NCBI RefSeq assembly: GCF_003402575.1
Contig: NZ_BGZJ01000001.1
Location: 1,856,099 to 1,920,098, forward strand
Reading direction: 5' to 3'
Length of the DNA stretch: 64,000 nucleotides
Origin: Mesosutterella multiformis
GTDB taxonomy: Bacteria > Pseudomonadota > Gammaproteobacteria > Burkholderiales > Burkholderiaceae_F
The notes beneath the pieces were generated by a model that saw only the letters and a list, made by a program, of their open reading frames with translations, did not search any database and was not told where the DNA came from. A program made the translations under genes and the position numbers. Each line of letters opens with the position of its first letter. The first letter of the stretch is position 1. Shown in pieces: positions 34,561-44,654 of the stretch.

Positions 34561-35834
34561 CGGATAACTTCTCGAAGCCTTTCCGAATGCCGGAATCGGT
34601 TCCCCCGACTCCTGAACTCGCGGCGCAGCTTCAGAAACTTGCCCACACGGTCAGCCATCCAATGCGGGGGGCCGGGCTTCTGCTTGAAAAGGATGGGAGC
34701 ACCCGTATTCTCACGGCGCTTTCAGACGAGAGGTTCCCGGGGAGTGCCGGAATGCCGCCTGCTGAAATCTCATGGAGCTCCTTTTATCGGAATCTTGAGG
34801 AATCCGGGGAACGCCTGAACCCAGAGACTCCGGTGGAGACCGCGGGTGGACGCAGAGTTGATTTATCCCGCTTTTTCGAGCACTCCGCTCCCGCCTGGGC
34901 TTCTAAGCCGGGAAGGAATCGGAATCTCTGGCGCGGCGCTATCCTGCGGGAGCTCCAGAGCGCTCCTGTGTCCGTCATCAATACCTGGAGAGAACACTTC
35001 TGCGATTGGCGTCCGGTTGAGCTCCTTGAAACACGGGCAGGAACGCCGTTCTCATTTGAAGCCCGAACGGTTGGCGCGCCCTATTCGGTCCGGACATTTA
35101 CGCGTCCACTCATAGCCTCTCTGATGCCGGAGGTCGAGCAGGCTCCGAGAATCCCATTCAGTCTCGGGAAAAATCCAGACTTCGAGGTGCTGTACGAGGA
35201 TCAGGATTCGATTGCGATCCTGAAGCCCTCAGGTATTCCGTCAGTCCCGGGGATCCTTGAGCCGGTCAACATGAAGTCGGTTCTTGAAGAAAAAACCGGT
35301 CCGCTTTACACCGTTCACCGACTTGATCAGGGAACATCAGGTGTATTGCTCTTCGCCAAAAACGCCGCGGCGGCAGCAAGCCTCTCTGACGCTTTTGCTT
35401 CACGGCTGACCCGGAAAACCTATACCGCGATTCTCGAGGGCGAAACAGGAATCGCAGGCAGTGTGGAGACTCTCCGGCTTCCTCTCGGGGGAGATCCGTT
35501 CGATCTTCCGCGCCAGATCGTGCTCTCGGAATCCAACCGGGGAAAAAGCGCGAAATCAGCAGCGGAGATCATCGCGGTGAGTGAACACCGTGGGTTCGCC
35601 CGTACCCTCGTCCGACTGCATCCTGAGACCGGGCGCACGCACCAGCTCCGGATCCATATGGCACTGGGGTTCGGGTGCCCGATCCTCGGGGACGCACTCT
35701 ATGGGAAACGGGGGCTCTTCGAGCTCAGAGAACCAAGGCTTTATCTGCACCTCGAGGAACTGACCTTCCCTCGGGTATCTGACGGAAAACCCGTCACAGT
35801 GAGGATAGATTCCGGATTCAGTTCTCTTCTCTGA
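34557..35834 (+). CDS. RluA-family pseudouridine synthase with long N-terminal region
   Basis: 425 residues; the RluA catalytic domain starts near residue 205. HRLDQGTSG holds the catalytic Asp257; LVRLHPETGRTHQLRIHMALGFGCPILGDALYG is the second conserved block. The first 200 residues are unlike the usual S4 domain and resemble the N-terminal region of TruC/YqcB-type or RluA-like proteins of proteobacteria. It isomerises specific uridines in tRNA or rRNA; the target is unknown. Coupled by ATGA overlap to the LysR gene. Confidence 0.85.
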   Translation: MTDNFSKPFRMPESVPPTPELAAQLQKLAHTVSHPMRGAGLLLEKDGSTRILTALSDERFPGSAGMPPAEISWSSFYRNLEESGERLNPETPVETAGGRRVDLSRFFEHSAPAWASKPGRNRNLWRGAILRELQSAPVSVINTWREHFCDWRPVELLETRAGTPFSFEARTVGAPYSVRTFTRPLIASLMPEVEQAPRIPFSLGKNPDFEVLYEDQDSIAILKPSGIPSVPGILEPVNMKSVLEEKTGPLYTVHRLDQGTSGVLLFAKNAAAAASLSDAFASRLTRKTYTAILEGETGIAGSVETLRLPLGGDPFDLPRQIVLSESNRGKSAKSAAEIIAVSEHRGFARTLVRLHPETGRTHQLRIHMALGFGCPILGDALYGKRGLFELREPRLYLHLEELTFPRVSDGKPVTVRIDSGFSSLL

Positions 35835-35845
35835 GAACCAAGCGC

Positions 35846-35880
35846 CGAAAAAATCCCGCAGAGCCTAAACCCTGCGGGAT
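35846..35880 (-). terminator. Terminator of the Mn-pyrophosphatase gene
   Basis: ATCCCGCAG/CTGCGGGAT stem followed on the minus strand by ATTTTTT. It lies between convergent genes ending at 35834 and 35912 and may also slow plus-strand transcription. Confidence 0.8.
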
Positions 35881-35911
35881 GGAATCAGACTACCTGTATA
35901 AGGATCGCTGA

Positions 35912-36823
35912 TTAAGCCTTGAAGGCGAGCTGAAGCGGCGGAACAACCTGCTTCTTGCGGCTCATGACACCAGCCATCCAGCCGTTCGCGTCAGGCTTCA
36001 GAGCGCCGCGGACAATATCGGCGTCGTCAGACTCCATCAGAAGCTCGGAACCTTCCTTCATGATGTCCGTCAAAACGAGGAGAACGGTGTCGCGGCCTTC
36101 AGCCTTCACTTCCTTCAGTTCGGCTGCGAGCTGGGCCTTCAGTTCCGGCGTGATGAGATCAAGCGAAATGAGGGAAAGCTGGCCGATACCGACCTTCTTG
36201 CCGTTCATATCGAAGTCCTTATAGTCGCGGAACACGAGGTCGCGCGGGGAGGCGTCGAGGTTGCTGCCGGCCTTGAACATCTCAATACCGAGCGCCTCGA
36301 TGTCGTCAACACCAGCGATAGCGGCGAGTTCCTTCGCGGCGCGGATATCCGTCGGTGTGCAGGTCGGGCTGCGGAACAGCACCGTGTCAGAAAGAATCGC
36401 GCAGAGCATGGCACCGGCGATATCCTTCGGCACTTCAACCTTGTAGTAGTCGTACATCAGCTTCACGATCGTGTTGCTGCAGCCGACCGGCTGAATCCAG
36501 CATTCGAGCGGGTAGTCGCTCGTCACGTCGCCAAGTTTATGGTGATCGATGATGCCGAGGAGACGGCACTTCGGGAAGTCGTCCGGAGCCTGAGCAAGAT
36601 CGGAGTAGTCGACGAGATAAACCTCGCGGCCTTCGACCGAATGCACCACTTCCGGAGCCTTGAGACCGAAGCGCTTCAACACGAAAGCGGTTTCAGGAGA
36701 AGGATCACCCTGAGCGCCGGAAACAGCATCAATGCCGCGGGCGCGGTAGAGATACGTGGCGGACAGTGCAGAAACGATGGAATCGGTATCCGGATTCTTG
36801 TGGCCTAGAACCAAAGCGGTCAT
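35912..36823 (-). CDS. ppaC: Manganese-dependent inorganic pyrophosphatase (class II)
   Basis: 303 residues, DHH family. GHKNPDTDSIVSALSATYL, LVDYSDLAQAP and GIIDHHKLGDV hold the metal ligands, and a C-terminal DHHA2 domain ends SRKKQVVPPLQLAF, where SRKKQ binds phosphate. It hydrolyses pyrophosphate to phosphate, pulling biosynthetic reactions. Full length; translation starts ATGACCGC after a GAGG-like RBS. Confidence 0.93.
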   Translation of the reverse strand: MTALVLGHKNPDTDSIVSALSATYLYRARGIDAVSGAQGDPSPETAFVLKRFGLKAPEVVHSVEGREVYLVDYSDLAQAPDDFPKCRLLGIIDHHKLGDVTSDYPLECWIQPVGCSNTIVKLMYDYYKVEVPKDIAGAMLCAILSDTVLFRSPTCTPTDIRAAKELAAIAGVDDIEALGIEMFKAGSNLDASPRDLVFRDYKDFDMNGKKVGIGQLSLISLDLITPELKAQLAAELKEVKAEGRDTVLLVLTDIMKEGSELLMESDDADIVRGALKPDANGWMAGVMSRKKQVVPPLQLAFKA

Positions 36824-37202
36824 GACTAACTAACCTCGAAAAAAGATGGGGACTGGGGACAGTCGGACGCGTCCCCTGTTTGCAGTGTGTAATTGAAGAA
36901 TAGTACAACACCGCCCGGCTTGTGTCATGAAGGATAGCCCCGTATTGAAGTCGGCGTGAGCTCTGAATTGTTTCAGAAAACTGATGGATACCTGCGATCC
37001 TCACGTCCCCTGCCGCTCTTATAAGGCGTGACGCATGAATGGGTTATCCCACCTTGACCTCATTCATTACTCTGGCGGAACAGAGGCATCCTTCTGAAGC
37101 GCACTTTCTAATTAAATCAATAATGAAGACGTTAAATCAAAAAACGGCATCAAAAAAATTTGCCTTTTTTAATTTTCATGTGTAATATTTCAGTTCTGAG
37201 TT
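36824..37202. other. Intergenic region with tRNA promoter
   Basis: No protein gene seen. The left part is upstream of ppaC. The right part is AT-rich and carries the promoter of the tRNA-Arg gene. Confidence 0.5.
37160..37188 (+). promoter_or_regulatory. Promoter of tRNA-Arg
   Basis: TTGCCT (37160-37165) and TAATAT (37183-37188) are separated by 17 bases, and transcription would begin about 8 bases before the tRNA. Confidence 0.65.
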
Positions 37203-37279
37203 GCGCCCGTAGCTCAGTTGGATAGAGCACCTGGCTACGAACCAGGGGGGCGCGGGTTCGAATCCTACCGGGCGCACCA
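37203..37279 (+). tRNA. tRNA-Arg (anticodon ACG)
   Basis: 77 nt including an encoded CCA. Acceptor GCGCCCG pairs with CGGGCGC. The D-arm has AGCTCAGTTGGATAGAGC, the anticodon stem CCTGG/CCAGG encloses CTACGAA, and the T-arm carries GGTTCGAATCC. A34 would be edited to inosine by TadA to read CGU, CGC and CGA. A terminator follows at once. Confidence 0.97.
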
Positions 37280-37292
37280 AACGAATTCAAGA

Positions 37293-37326
37293 AATCCCAG
37301 ATAGTTCCGCTGTCTGGGATTTTTTC
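37293..37326 (+). terminator. Terminator of tRNA-Arg
   Basis: AATCCCAGA/TCTGGGATT stem followed by six T residues, 14 bases after the tRNA. Confidence 0.88.
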
Positions 37327-37446
37327 ATGCCCGAAGCATTTCTTCTTTCAAACTAACTTTCCGCCTTTGCTGAACCCAGAAAAAATATAAGGCTGATCCA
37401 CAATGAGTGAATCAGCCTTTCACAGCACTTCCGCTCCTGACCTCAG

Positions 37447-38298
37447 TTACTTCGTATAAAACCGCGTCAGATAATCCGCAAGTGCTGTGTCCCAGCTCGG
37501 CATCTTGTAGTTCAGCGTGTATTCAAGCTTCTTCTTCGCCAGGCGGGAATTTGCCGGACGCTTCGCTGGAGACCTGAACTCTTCAGATGTGCAGGGAATC
37601 ACCTTCTGATTCACGTGCGCGAGCTCAAAAATCCGGCACGCGAAATCGTACCAGGTCGCCTCTCCTTCGCAAGTGAGGTGATAGGTTCCCACCAGCTCCG
37701 GATGACGGAGAAGCTCATTCAGGGCCTGAGCGACGGCGATTGTGCTCGTCGGATTACCCCTCTGATCATTCACGACCTTCAGAACCTCGCGGGTGCCATC
37801 CGCAAGAGAAAGCATCTTATCGAGGAAGCTCGGGCCGCCGGGACCGTAAAGCCAGGAGACGCGGGCAATAATGTGGTTCGGGCAGTGTGTTCTCACGGCC
37901 TGCTCGGCCGCCCATTTGCTCTGACCGTATACACAGTGCCCCCCTGTTGGAGCATCGAATTCCGTATAGGGAACGGGAGAATCGCCCTCAAACACATAAT
38001 CTGTTGAAATGGCAATCAGCTTCGCGCCGTGGCGGTAGCAGGCAGATGCCACATTTTCAGTGCCGACCGCATTGATCCGGTAAGCCTGATCAATTTCAGT
38101 TTCGCACTTATCGACGGCTGTCATGGCTGCGCAGTGAATCACCACGTCAGGTTTATGGAGAGCAAGGCACCGATCAAAGGCGGCGGCATCGGTGATATCC
38201 GCTGTTTTGTGATTGGTGGGAATCACTTCGACTCCCTGCAGCTCATGCTGCAGAGTACGGCCGAGCATGCCATCCGCGCCGGTAATCAGTACTTTCAT
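37447..38298 (-). CDS. rmlD: dTDP-4-dehydrorhamnose reductase
   Basis: 283 residues. MKVLITGADGMLGRTL is the NADPH-binding turn; ISTDYVFEGDSPVPYTEFD and YGQSKWAAEQAV hold the Ser/Thr-Tyr-Lys active site; RVSWLYGPGG follows. It performs the last step to dTDP-L-rhamnose. It is the final gene of a five-gene operon, starting 3 bases after rmlC. Confidence 0.95.
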   Translation of the reverse strand: MKVLITGADGMLGRTLQHELQGVEVIPTNHKTADITDAAAFDRCLALHKPDVVIHCAAMTAVDKCETEIDQAYRINAVGTENVASACYRHGAKLIAISTDYVFEGDSPVPYTEFDAPTGGHCVYGQSKWAAEQAVRTHCPNHIIARVSWLYGPGGPSFLDKMLSLADGTREVLKVVNDQRGNPTSTIAVAQALNELLRHPELVGTYHLTCEGEATWYDFACRIFELAHVNQKVIPCTSEEFRSPAKRPANSRLAKKKLEYTLNYKMPSWDTALADYLTRFYTK

Positions 38299-38301
38299 CG
38301 G

Positions 38302-38841
38302 TCAGAACTCCAGAGCGTCCTTGAAGAACGGAGCGATCTGATCTTTTGCGGACAGAACCGGTTCTTCCTTATAGGGCCAGTCAATCGCAATCGTCGGGTC
38401 ATTCCAGCGGATGGAGCCTTCATCCCCCGGGTGATAGAAGTCCGTGCACTTATAGTGGAAGTGAGCGACATCGCTCAGAACGACAAACCCGTGAGCCATT
38501 CCTGGCGGAATCCAGAGCTGATTCTGATTTTCCTGGTTCAGAATGGCTCCGAACCATTTGCCAAAGGTGGGAGATCCCTTGCGGATATCCACCGCCACAT
38601 CGAACACTTCTCCAAGAGACACCATAACAAGCTTGCCCTGCGGGTGCTGCTTCTGGAAATGGAGGCCGCGGAGAATCCCCTTCGTGGACTTGGAGTGATT
38701 GTCCTGAACAAAAGGCAGATTGATGCCTGCGGCTTCGTAACGCTCCTTCTGCCAGGTTTCGACAAAATACCCACGTTCATCACCAAAAACCTGAGGCTTG
38801 ATGAGCAGCACACCTTCGATCGGTGTCTTTACGACTTCCAT
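38302..38841 (-). CDS. rmlC: dTDP-4-dehydrorhamnose 3,5-epimerase
   Basis: 179 residues. DERGYFVETWQ, FVQDNHSKSTKGILRGLHFQ with the catalytic His, VFDVAVDIRKGSPTFGKW and PPGMAHGFVVLSD are standard RmlC. Cytosolic cupin dimer. Its start overlaps the rmlA stop by one base (TAATG). Confidence 0.96.
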   Translation of the reverse strand: MEVVKTPIEGVLLIKPQVFGDERGYFVETWQKERYEAAGINLPFVQDNHSKSTKGILRGLHFQKQHPQGKLVMVSLGEVFDVAVDIRKGSPTFGKWFGAILNQENQNQLWIPPGMAHGFVVLSDVAHFHYKCTDFYHPGDEGSIRWNDPTIAIDWPYKEEPVLSAKDQIAPFFKDALEF

Positions 38842-39734
38842 TATTTATCTCCTTCGATCAAGTTCAGCAGATACTGACCGTAGTGATTCTTTGCGATCGG
38901 TTTTGCCAGTTCAGCAACCTGTTCACTCGAAATGTAGCCCTTCCTCCAGGCAATCTCTTCCGGGCAGGCAATCATGAGACCTTCACGGGACTCAACCGCG
39001 TGAATAAACATGGCCGCTTCAAGCAGGGATTCATGCGTACCGGTATCAAGCCAGGCAATGCCCCTCGACATCAGTTCGACGCAAAGATCCTTGCGTTCAA
39101 GATAGGCTTTATTGACATCCGTAATTTCAAGCTCGCCTCGGGCGGACGGCTTCACCTGCTTCGCGATTTCGAGCACGTCAGGATCATAGAAATAAAGCCC
39201 GGTTACCGCAAAGTTCGACTTCGGGTGCTTCGGTTTCTCTTCAATGCTGATTGCCCGATGCTGATCATCGAACTCAACAACGCCATAGCGCTCCGGATCC
39301 GTCACGTGATAACCAAACACCGTAGCTCCGTGATCCCGGCTCATCGCGCGCTCCAGCATCTCAGCGAGTCCGTGCCCGAAGAACAGGTTGTCACCAAGAA
39401 TCAGACACGTGTGGTAGCCCTTGATGAAGTCCTCGCAGAGCGTAAACGCCTGAGCGAGCCCCGCCGGCTTTTCCTGGACAACGTAAGTAAAGGAGCACCC
39501 CCACTGGGAACCATCCTTCAGAAGTTCCTTGAAAAGGTGCTGCTGATCCGGGGCCGTAATAATGGCAATCTCACGGATACCAGCCTTGATCAGAACCGAT
39601 ATGGGGTAAAAAATCATCGGTTTATCGTAAACCGGCATCAACTGCTTGCTGACGCTGCGCGTGAGCGGATAAAGACGCGTTCCGGATCCGCCGGCAAGCA
39701 CAATGCCGCGCCATTTATTCTTGTTGTTTTCCAC
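38841..39734 (-). CDS. rmlA: Glucose-1-phosphate thymidylyltransferase
   Basis: 297 residues. [37 protein letters not shown] is the nucleotide-binding signature; [19 protein letters not shown] and [14 protein letters not shown] follow. It makes dTDP-glucose, the first step of the rhamnose pathway. It is located between rmlB and rmlC with tight spacing. Confidence 0.96.
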   Translation of the reverse strand: MENNKNKWRGIVLAGGSGTRLYPLTRSVSKQLMPVYDKPMIFYPISVLIKAGIREIAIITAPDQQHLFKELLKDGSQWGCSFTYVVQEKPAGLAQAFTLCEDFIKGYHTCLILGDNLFFGHGLAEMLERAMSRDHGATVFGYHVTDPERYGVVEFDDQHRAISIEEKPKHPKSNFAVTGLYFYDPDVLEIAKQVKPSARGELEITDVNKAYLERKDLCVELMSRGIAWLDTGTHESLLEAAMFIHAVESREGLMIACPEEIAWRKGYISSEQVAELAKPIAKNHYGQYLLNLIEGDK

Positions 39735-39745
39735 AATCAGCTCCT

Positions 39746-40822
39746 TCAGGACAGTTCGTTTCTGCTGCCGTAATTAGTCTTAAGCCAGTTCTTGTATTCA
39801 CCGGTCTGAATGGACTCAACCCATTCACTGTTATTGAGATACCACTCAATTGTTTCGCGGAGCCCATCTTCAAACTTATGCTTCGGCGTCCAGCCAAGTT
39901 CCCGCTCGATCTTCGAGCAGTCGATTGCGTAGCGAAGGTCATGCCCCAAACGGTCAGCAACGTGCGTGATCTGTTCCTTATAAGACTTACCGTCTTTTCG
40001 CGGACGAAGCTCATCCAGAATCTCACAGATCTTCGTGACAATCGTGATGTTGTTACGCTCCGAGCGACCACCCACGTTATAGGTTTCGCCCACCCGGCCG
40101 CGGGTCAGCACGTCATAAATCGCTTCGCAGTGATCTTCCACATGCAGCCAGTCGCGAATGTTTTCACCCGATCCATAAATCGGAAGAGGCTTCCCCTGAA
40201 TCGCGTTCAGGGTCATCAGCGGAATCAGTTTTTCAGGAAACTGGCGGGGACCGTAATTATTCGAACAATTCGTAATCACAGTCGGCAGACCATACGTTTC
40301 ATGAAAAGCACGGACAAAATGATCACTCGACGCCTTGGAAGCAGAGTACGGGCTGTTGGGCGCGAACTTGGTTTCTTCCGTAAAGGCCGGATCCGTCATG
40401 GAAAGCGTCCCAAACACTTCATCTGTCGAAATGTGATGGAAGCGGAAAGCACTCTTCTTCTCCGCCTCGAGGGTGTTCCACCAGTCTTTCACGCAGCGGA
40501 GCAGGATGCTGGTGCCCATCACATTAGTGCGGACAAAGGAGTCCGGATCAACAATGGACCGGTCAACGTGGCTCTCCGCTGCAAAGTTCACCACCGCGTC
40601 TGGCTGATATTCAGGAAGAACCTTCCGCAGCAGCTTTTCGTCTCCGATATCGCCGTGGATAAACACGTAGTTCGGATTGCTTTCGACATCCTTCAGATTC
40701 ATCAGGTTGCCGGAATAGGTGAGCTTATCGAGATTGATAACTTTATCGCCCGCGGCAATTCTCTGAAGAACGAAACAGGAACCAATAAAACCGGCTCCTC
40801 CGGTTACCAACAGTGTCTTCAT
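39746..40822 (-). CDS. rmlB: dTDP-glucose 4,6-dehydratase
   Basis: 358 residues. [16 protein letters not shown] (NAD turn), [19 protein letters not shown] (TDE active site), [15 protein letters not shown] (YxxxK), and [15 protein letters not shown] are canonical. It produces dTDP-4-keto-6-deoxyglucose. Second gene of the operon, 20 bases after the glycosyltransferase. Confidence 0.96.
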   Translation of the reverse strand: MKTLLVTGGAGFIGSCFVLQRIAAGDKVINLDKLTYSGNLMNLKDVESNPNYVFIHGDIGDEKLLRKVLPEYQPDAVVNFAAESHVDRSIVDPDSFVRTNVMGTSILLRCVKDWWNTLEAEKKSAFRFHHISTDEVFGTLSMTDPAFTEETKFAPNSPYSASKASSDHFVRAFHETYGLPTVITNCSNNYGPRQFPEKLIPLMTLNAIQGKPLPIYGSGENIRDWLHVEDHCEAIYDVLTRGRVGETYNVGGRSERNNITIVTKICEILDELRPRKDGKSYKEQITHVADRLGHDLRYAIDCSKIERELGWTPKHKFEDGLRETIEWYLNNSEWVESIQTGEYKNWLKTNYGSRNELS

Positions 40823-40842
40823 GCTTGCTCCACTAACAATTG

Positions 40843-41667
40843 CTACAGAATGGTCCAGATCTTGAGGATCCCAAAGAGCAGATACTCGGACTTGGAACCA
40901 TAATTTTTAACTTTGAGAAAAGGAATTTTTCCGAACAGGTAGACCCATCTTTTTCTGTCATGCTGCAGCAAAAAGTATGGATACGTTCTGATCGCGTAAC
41001 TCCTGACCACGTTAGCCCGGTCTTCCATCAGATCAGATTTTTTATGGGTCGTATTGTCAGGCGTATTCCTGTATTTAAGCAGCGGTTCCTGGAGGTTATA
41101 GAACATCGTTACCTCCATCAGTTTCACCCACAGCATGTAATCTTCAGCTGGTGAGTAAACCGCTTCCCACCGAATGTGGTTTTTCAGCAGTACATCTTTC
41201 CGGATCATGGCCGCCGAATGAATCACTGCACAGTCAGAGAGAAGCCCTCTCTTAATATCCTCGTTACTTTCAGGAACTCTGAGCATCCGGCCACTGGGAA
41301 TCTCATCTGCCCAGCTGCTGCAGACTCCCACATCGGGGTGGGAATCAAGGTAAGCTGCTTCTTTTTCCAGACGGGTCGGGTAACAGATATCGTCATGATC
41401 CAGAATGGCGATATAGTCGCCTGAAGCGAGCCCGAGAAGCTTATTCCGGCTCTCAGAAATCCCCAGATTTTCTTCATTGCTGAAGAACCGGATCCGCGGG
41501 TCTGAAAATCCCTTCACGAGACTTTCAAGCTCAGTATTGTCCGGAGAATCATTCAGGAGCAGAAACTCAAAATCACTGAATGACTGAGCCAGAACGGACT
41601 CAATCATTTCTTTCAGCTGATCGGGTTCCGTATTGTAAAGAGGGGTCAGAACCGAGATTTTAGGCAT
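40843..41667 (-). CDS. Family 2 glycosyltransferase
   Basis: 274 residues, GT-A fold: KISVLTPLYNTEPDQLKEMIESVLAQSFSDFEFLLLND, then DYIAILDHDDICYPTRLEKE with the DxD-type metal site, and AEDYMLWVKLM. Probably transfers a sugar, perhaps rhamnose, onto LPS O-antigen or other surface glycan at the inner membrane. First gene of the rml operon, so pathway and transferase are co-expressed. Confidence 0.88.
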   Translation of the reverse strand: MPKISVLTPLYNTEPDQLKEMIESVLAQSFSDFEFLLLNDSPDNTELESLVKGFSDPRIRFFSNEENLGISESRNKLLGLASGDYIAILDHDDICYPTRLEKEAAYLDSHPDVGVCSSWADEIPSGRMLRVPESNEDIKRGLLSDCAVIHSAAMIRKDVLLKNHIRWEAVYSPAEDYMLWVKLMEVTMFYNLQEPLLKYRNTPDNTTHKKSDLMEDRANVVRSYAIRTYPYFLLQHDRKRWVYLFGKIPFLKVKNYGSKSEYLLFGILKIWTIL

Positions 41668-42095
41668 TCAGAATTCCAATTAGTCTGTTTGGCTGGGAAA
41701 GGCACCTTCGCTTTCGGCGGTTTTGGTCCTTGCAGGTCCATCCTCTGCAGGATGCGTCTGCTGAACAACTGAGACCCGCTCAAATCTGAATCGCCCGACT
41801 GAGACTGATCTTATAGGAGGTCAGCTATTTCCGGTAAAAAATTTATCGTAATGATACTGCTTTTTACAGCTTAAGACTACGTAATAATAAGAATTACAAA
41901 AGGCGGATTGGATGATATTTTCCGAAGAATCTGACTGCTGACGAAACATGCCTGATAGAGGGAAAATATTATAAAAATAATCAGATATTCATATGTTTAG
42001 AATAAAATCCGTAAACATTCAGAAGCCCCGGAGAAAATCTTCGGGGCTTCTGTTGACTGTCTGAACTGATACTCGCCTTTCAGCGGTCAGCTTTG
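41668..42095. other. Intergenic region upstream of the rml operon
   Basis: No gene seen. It contains the probable rml promoter in AT-rich DNA, a 14-bp palindrome (ATCCTCTGCAGGAT) and, at its right, the terminator of the reductase gene. Confidence 0.5.
42021..42051 (-). terminator. Hairpin terminator after the molybdopterin reductase
   Basis: GAAGCCCCG and CGGGGCTTC form a 9-bp stem with an 11-base loop, 45 bases beyond the stop. The T-run is weak. Confidence 0.6.
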
Positions 42096-44654
42096 TTACA
42101 CGATAGTCCGGGGCGGCTGATCGTACACGGTCACCTCAGGAACGGCACCTTTCCAGAGCGACACTTCGACATTGGCAGTTGACGCCAGATTGCCGCGGGC
42201 AAGCTGGGATGTCGGCTTATCGAGCACCAGAGTGTTCGAATTGCCTCGGACGTCCACAACCCCATGAGCTGTCTGACGGGGATTGAACCAGCCGCCGTGA
42301 TGCACCACGATAACGCCCGGGATAATCCGATCCGTAAGAACAGCTCCGGCCAGAATCTGACCGCGGCGGCTCTTCACGAGACAGATATCACCGTTCTGAA
42401 TGCCGCGCGCCTTAGCGTCCTTCGGATTGATCCAGACAGGCTCCCGGTCTTCAATCGTTCCGCGGAGACGGGTGGCCGTGCAGTCAAGCTGACTATGCAT
42501 GCGATAACGGCTCTTGCAGGCCATAAGGGCAAGCGGGAATTCCTTCGTCGCCGCGGCGACACCTTCAGTCGGCTGGAAATAGGTCGGATGCCCCAGGCAG
42601 TCGTTATAGTGATAGCCGGCAATCTTCGGGGAGAAGAGCTGAATCTTCCCGGATTCAGTTGAGAGCGGGTGCGCTTTCGGATCAGCACGGAAGTCCGCAA
42701 AGGAAACATAATTCCGGTTTTCTTCAGACACCGGGAAGAGAAGATATCCCTTCTTCCAGAAGGTATCGAAGTCCGGCATCTTCTGACCCAGAGTCGCTCC
42801 CATCTGCCGCGCGTCGTTATAGAACTTGCGGATCCAGTCCATCTGAGAGCGTCCTTCCGTATAGGCCTGCTTGATGCCGAGCTTGTCAGCAAGAGCGGAG
42901 AAAATGTCGTAATCCGGTTTTGCCTCCCACTGCGGTTCAATCGCCTGTTTCATAGCGATAAAGCCGTCATTGGAATATGTGCCGATATTCGTGATGTCGT
43001 TGTGTTCAAACGCCGTGCAGGCGGGAAGCACGATATCCGCGTGCCGCGCTGTAGCCGTCCAGACGATATCCGTCACGATTACGGTATCCGGCTTTTTAAA
43101 AGCTCTCGCCAGCTGATTCGTATCCGGATGGTGAGCAAACGGATTGCCGCCTGCCCACATCACCAGATGAAAGTCCGGGAACGTCACCTTTTTCCCGTCA
43201 TAGTCAACTGTCTTGCCCGGGTGCAGGAGCGCGTCTGAAACGGCAGCAACCGGAAGTACCTTGCTGCCCTTCCAGGGCTTCGTCACCGGACGAACCGGCT
43301 TTACGCTGCTCGGAATCTGAGCCATGAACGGCGCTTCGCTGAGCGGAGAACCGCCGGACGAATAGTGATAGTTGGTGCCGAGTCCTCCGCCCGGAAGACC
43401 GATCTGCCCAAGCACCGAACAGAGCGCCGCGAGCATCCAGTGGCTCTGTTCACCAAAGTCAATACGCTGAATGCCCCAGCCGATCATGAACATCGTGCGA
43501 TGTTCCTGCACTTCGTGAGCGAAGGAACGAATCTTTGAGGCAGGAACGCCAGAAATCTTTTCGGCCCATTCAGGTGTCTTTTTGACACCATCCTCTTCAC
43601 CCACAATGTAACGGCGGAGTTCAGCCCAGCCATAGGTGTATTTGTCGAGGAAAGCCTTGTCGATCTTGCCCGTGGCATCCAGTTCATAAATCATGGCGGC
43701 CATCACAGCAGGATCGGTGCCAGGATTCGGATGAATCCATTCGGATCCCATATACTCCGCCGTATCCGTCTCAACCGGATTCACGGAAATGGTTTTCGTC
43801 CCCTTCTTCTTCAGGGCGCGGAGATAACCAGCGTAGTTGTGGAGCGTCGTGTACCAGTCAATATCATTCGTCACTACAGGATCACAGCCCCAGAAGACGA
43901 CACGTTCTGAATGCTTGATCACAACATCCCAGGATGTGGACCGAGGATCACCGGTTCCGACCACATAGGGGAAGATCGTGTTAACAGCGGCGGACGAATA
44001 GCTGTTCCGACGGCCAACAAAGCCTCCCATCAGATTGAGCAGACGATGCTGGCAGGTAATTGCGGCATTGAGCTTCCCGGTTGACATCCAGCCGTATGAA
44101 GAACCATAAACCGCGGACGGACCATAGTTGTCATAGGTGTCGCGGATTGCTTTGGCTGCGAGTTCCAGCGCCTTATCCCAGGAAACCCGAACCCACTTTT
44201 CATTTTCGTCGCCACGCGTCGCGCGGGAAGCCGGACCATTCTTCAGGTAGGACTCACGAACCATCGGATAGCGGATACGAGCCGTGGAATACGGCATTTC
44301 CGCAATCCCCTGAAGGTTGACCGAAGGCTGATAGTCATGCTCAAACGGCTTGCAGCCCACAATACGGCCGCCCTTCACTACCGGACGGACAACACCCCAG
44401 CGGAAAGCCGTAATCGATTCACCTTCATTCAGCTGGGACTTTCCGAGATTAAAAGAACCTGTAAGAGAAAGGTCTGATTCCGGGAGCGGATTCTCCGGAA
44501 AGATTGCTGCACTCTCTTTTGCGGCAGGATACCCGGGATGCTCCTTCGGACTCTCCATCATTTCTGCAGAAGCAACACCGGGCGCGGCAACCGCTGCGGC
44601 AGCTGCCGTCGCTGCAGAAGCTTTGATTAATGTACGACGAGAAATCTGGGACAT
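42096..44654 (-). CDS. Tat-exported molybdopterin reductase, TMAO/DMSO/biotin-sulfoxide reductase type
   Basis: 852 residues from the ATG at 44652-44654, chosen because AAGGAGG lies 7 bases upstream; a longer frame adds 15 residues before the signal. It has a Tat signal (SRRTLIK) and an Ala-rich core ending ASA. It lacks an N-terminal 4Fe-4S Cys cluster, like TorA/BisC. YGSSYGWMSTGKLNAA holds the probable Mo-ligand Ser. FWGCDPVVTNDIDW, IGWGIQRIDFGEQSHWM and a C-terminal molydopterin-dinucleotide domain follow. It likely reduces TMAO or an S-/N-oxide in the periplasm. No torC/torD gene is adjacent, so electron donor and chaperone are elsewhere. Confidence 0.87.
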   Translation of the reverse strand: MSQISRRTLIKASAATAAAAAVAAPGVASAEMMESPKEHPGYPAAKESAAIFPENPLPESDLSLTGSFNLGKSQLNEGESITAFRWGVVRPVVKGGRIVGCKPFEHDYQPSVNLQGIAEMPYSTARIRYPMVRESYLKNGPASRATRGDENEKWVRVSWDKALELAAKAIRDTYDNYGPSAVYGSSYGWMSTGKLNAAITCQHRLLNLMGGFVGRRNSYSSAAVNTIFPYVVGTGDPRSTSWDVVIKHSERVVFWGCDPVVTNDIDWYTTLHNYAGYLRALKKKGTKTISVNPVETDTAEYMGSEWIHPNPGTDPAVMAAMIYELDATGKIDKAFLDKYTYGWAELRRYIVGEEDGVKKTPEWAEKISGVPASKIRSFAHEVQEHRTMFMIGWGIQRIDFGEQSHWMLAALCSVLGQIGLPGGGLGTNYHYSSGGSPLSEAPFMAQIPSSVKPVRPVTKPWKGSKVLPVAAVSDALLHPGKTVDYDGKKVTFPDFHLVMWAGGNPFAHHPDTNQLARAFKKPDTVIVTDIVWTATARHADIVLPACTAFEHNDITNIGTYSNDGFIAMKQAIEPQWEAKPDYDIFSALADKLGIKQAYTEGRSQMDWIRKFYNDARQMGATLGQKMPDFDTFWKKGYLLFPVSEENRNYVSFADFRADPKAHPLSTESGKIQLFSPKIAGYHYNDCLGHPTYFQPTEGVAAATKEFPLALMACKSRYRMHSQLDCTATRLRGTIEDREPVWINPKDAKARGIQNGDICLVKSRRGQILAGAVLTDRIIPGVIVVHHGGWFNPRQTAHGVVDVRGNSNTLVLDKPTSQLARGNLASTANVEVSLWKGAVPEVTVYDQPPRTIV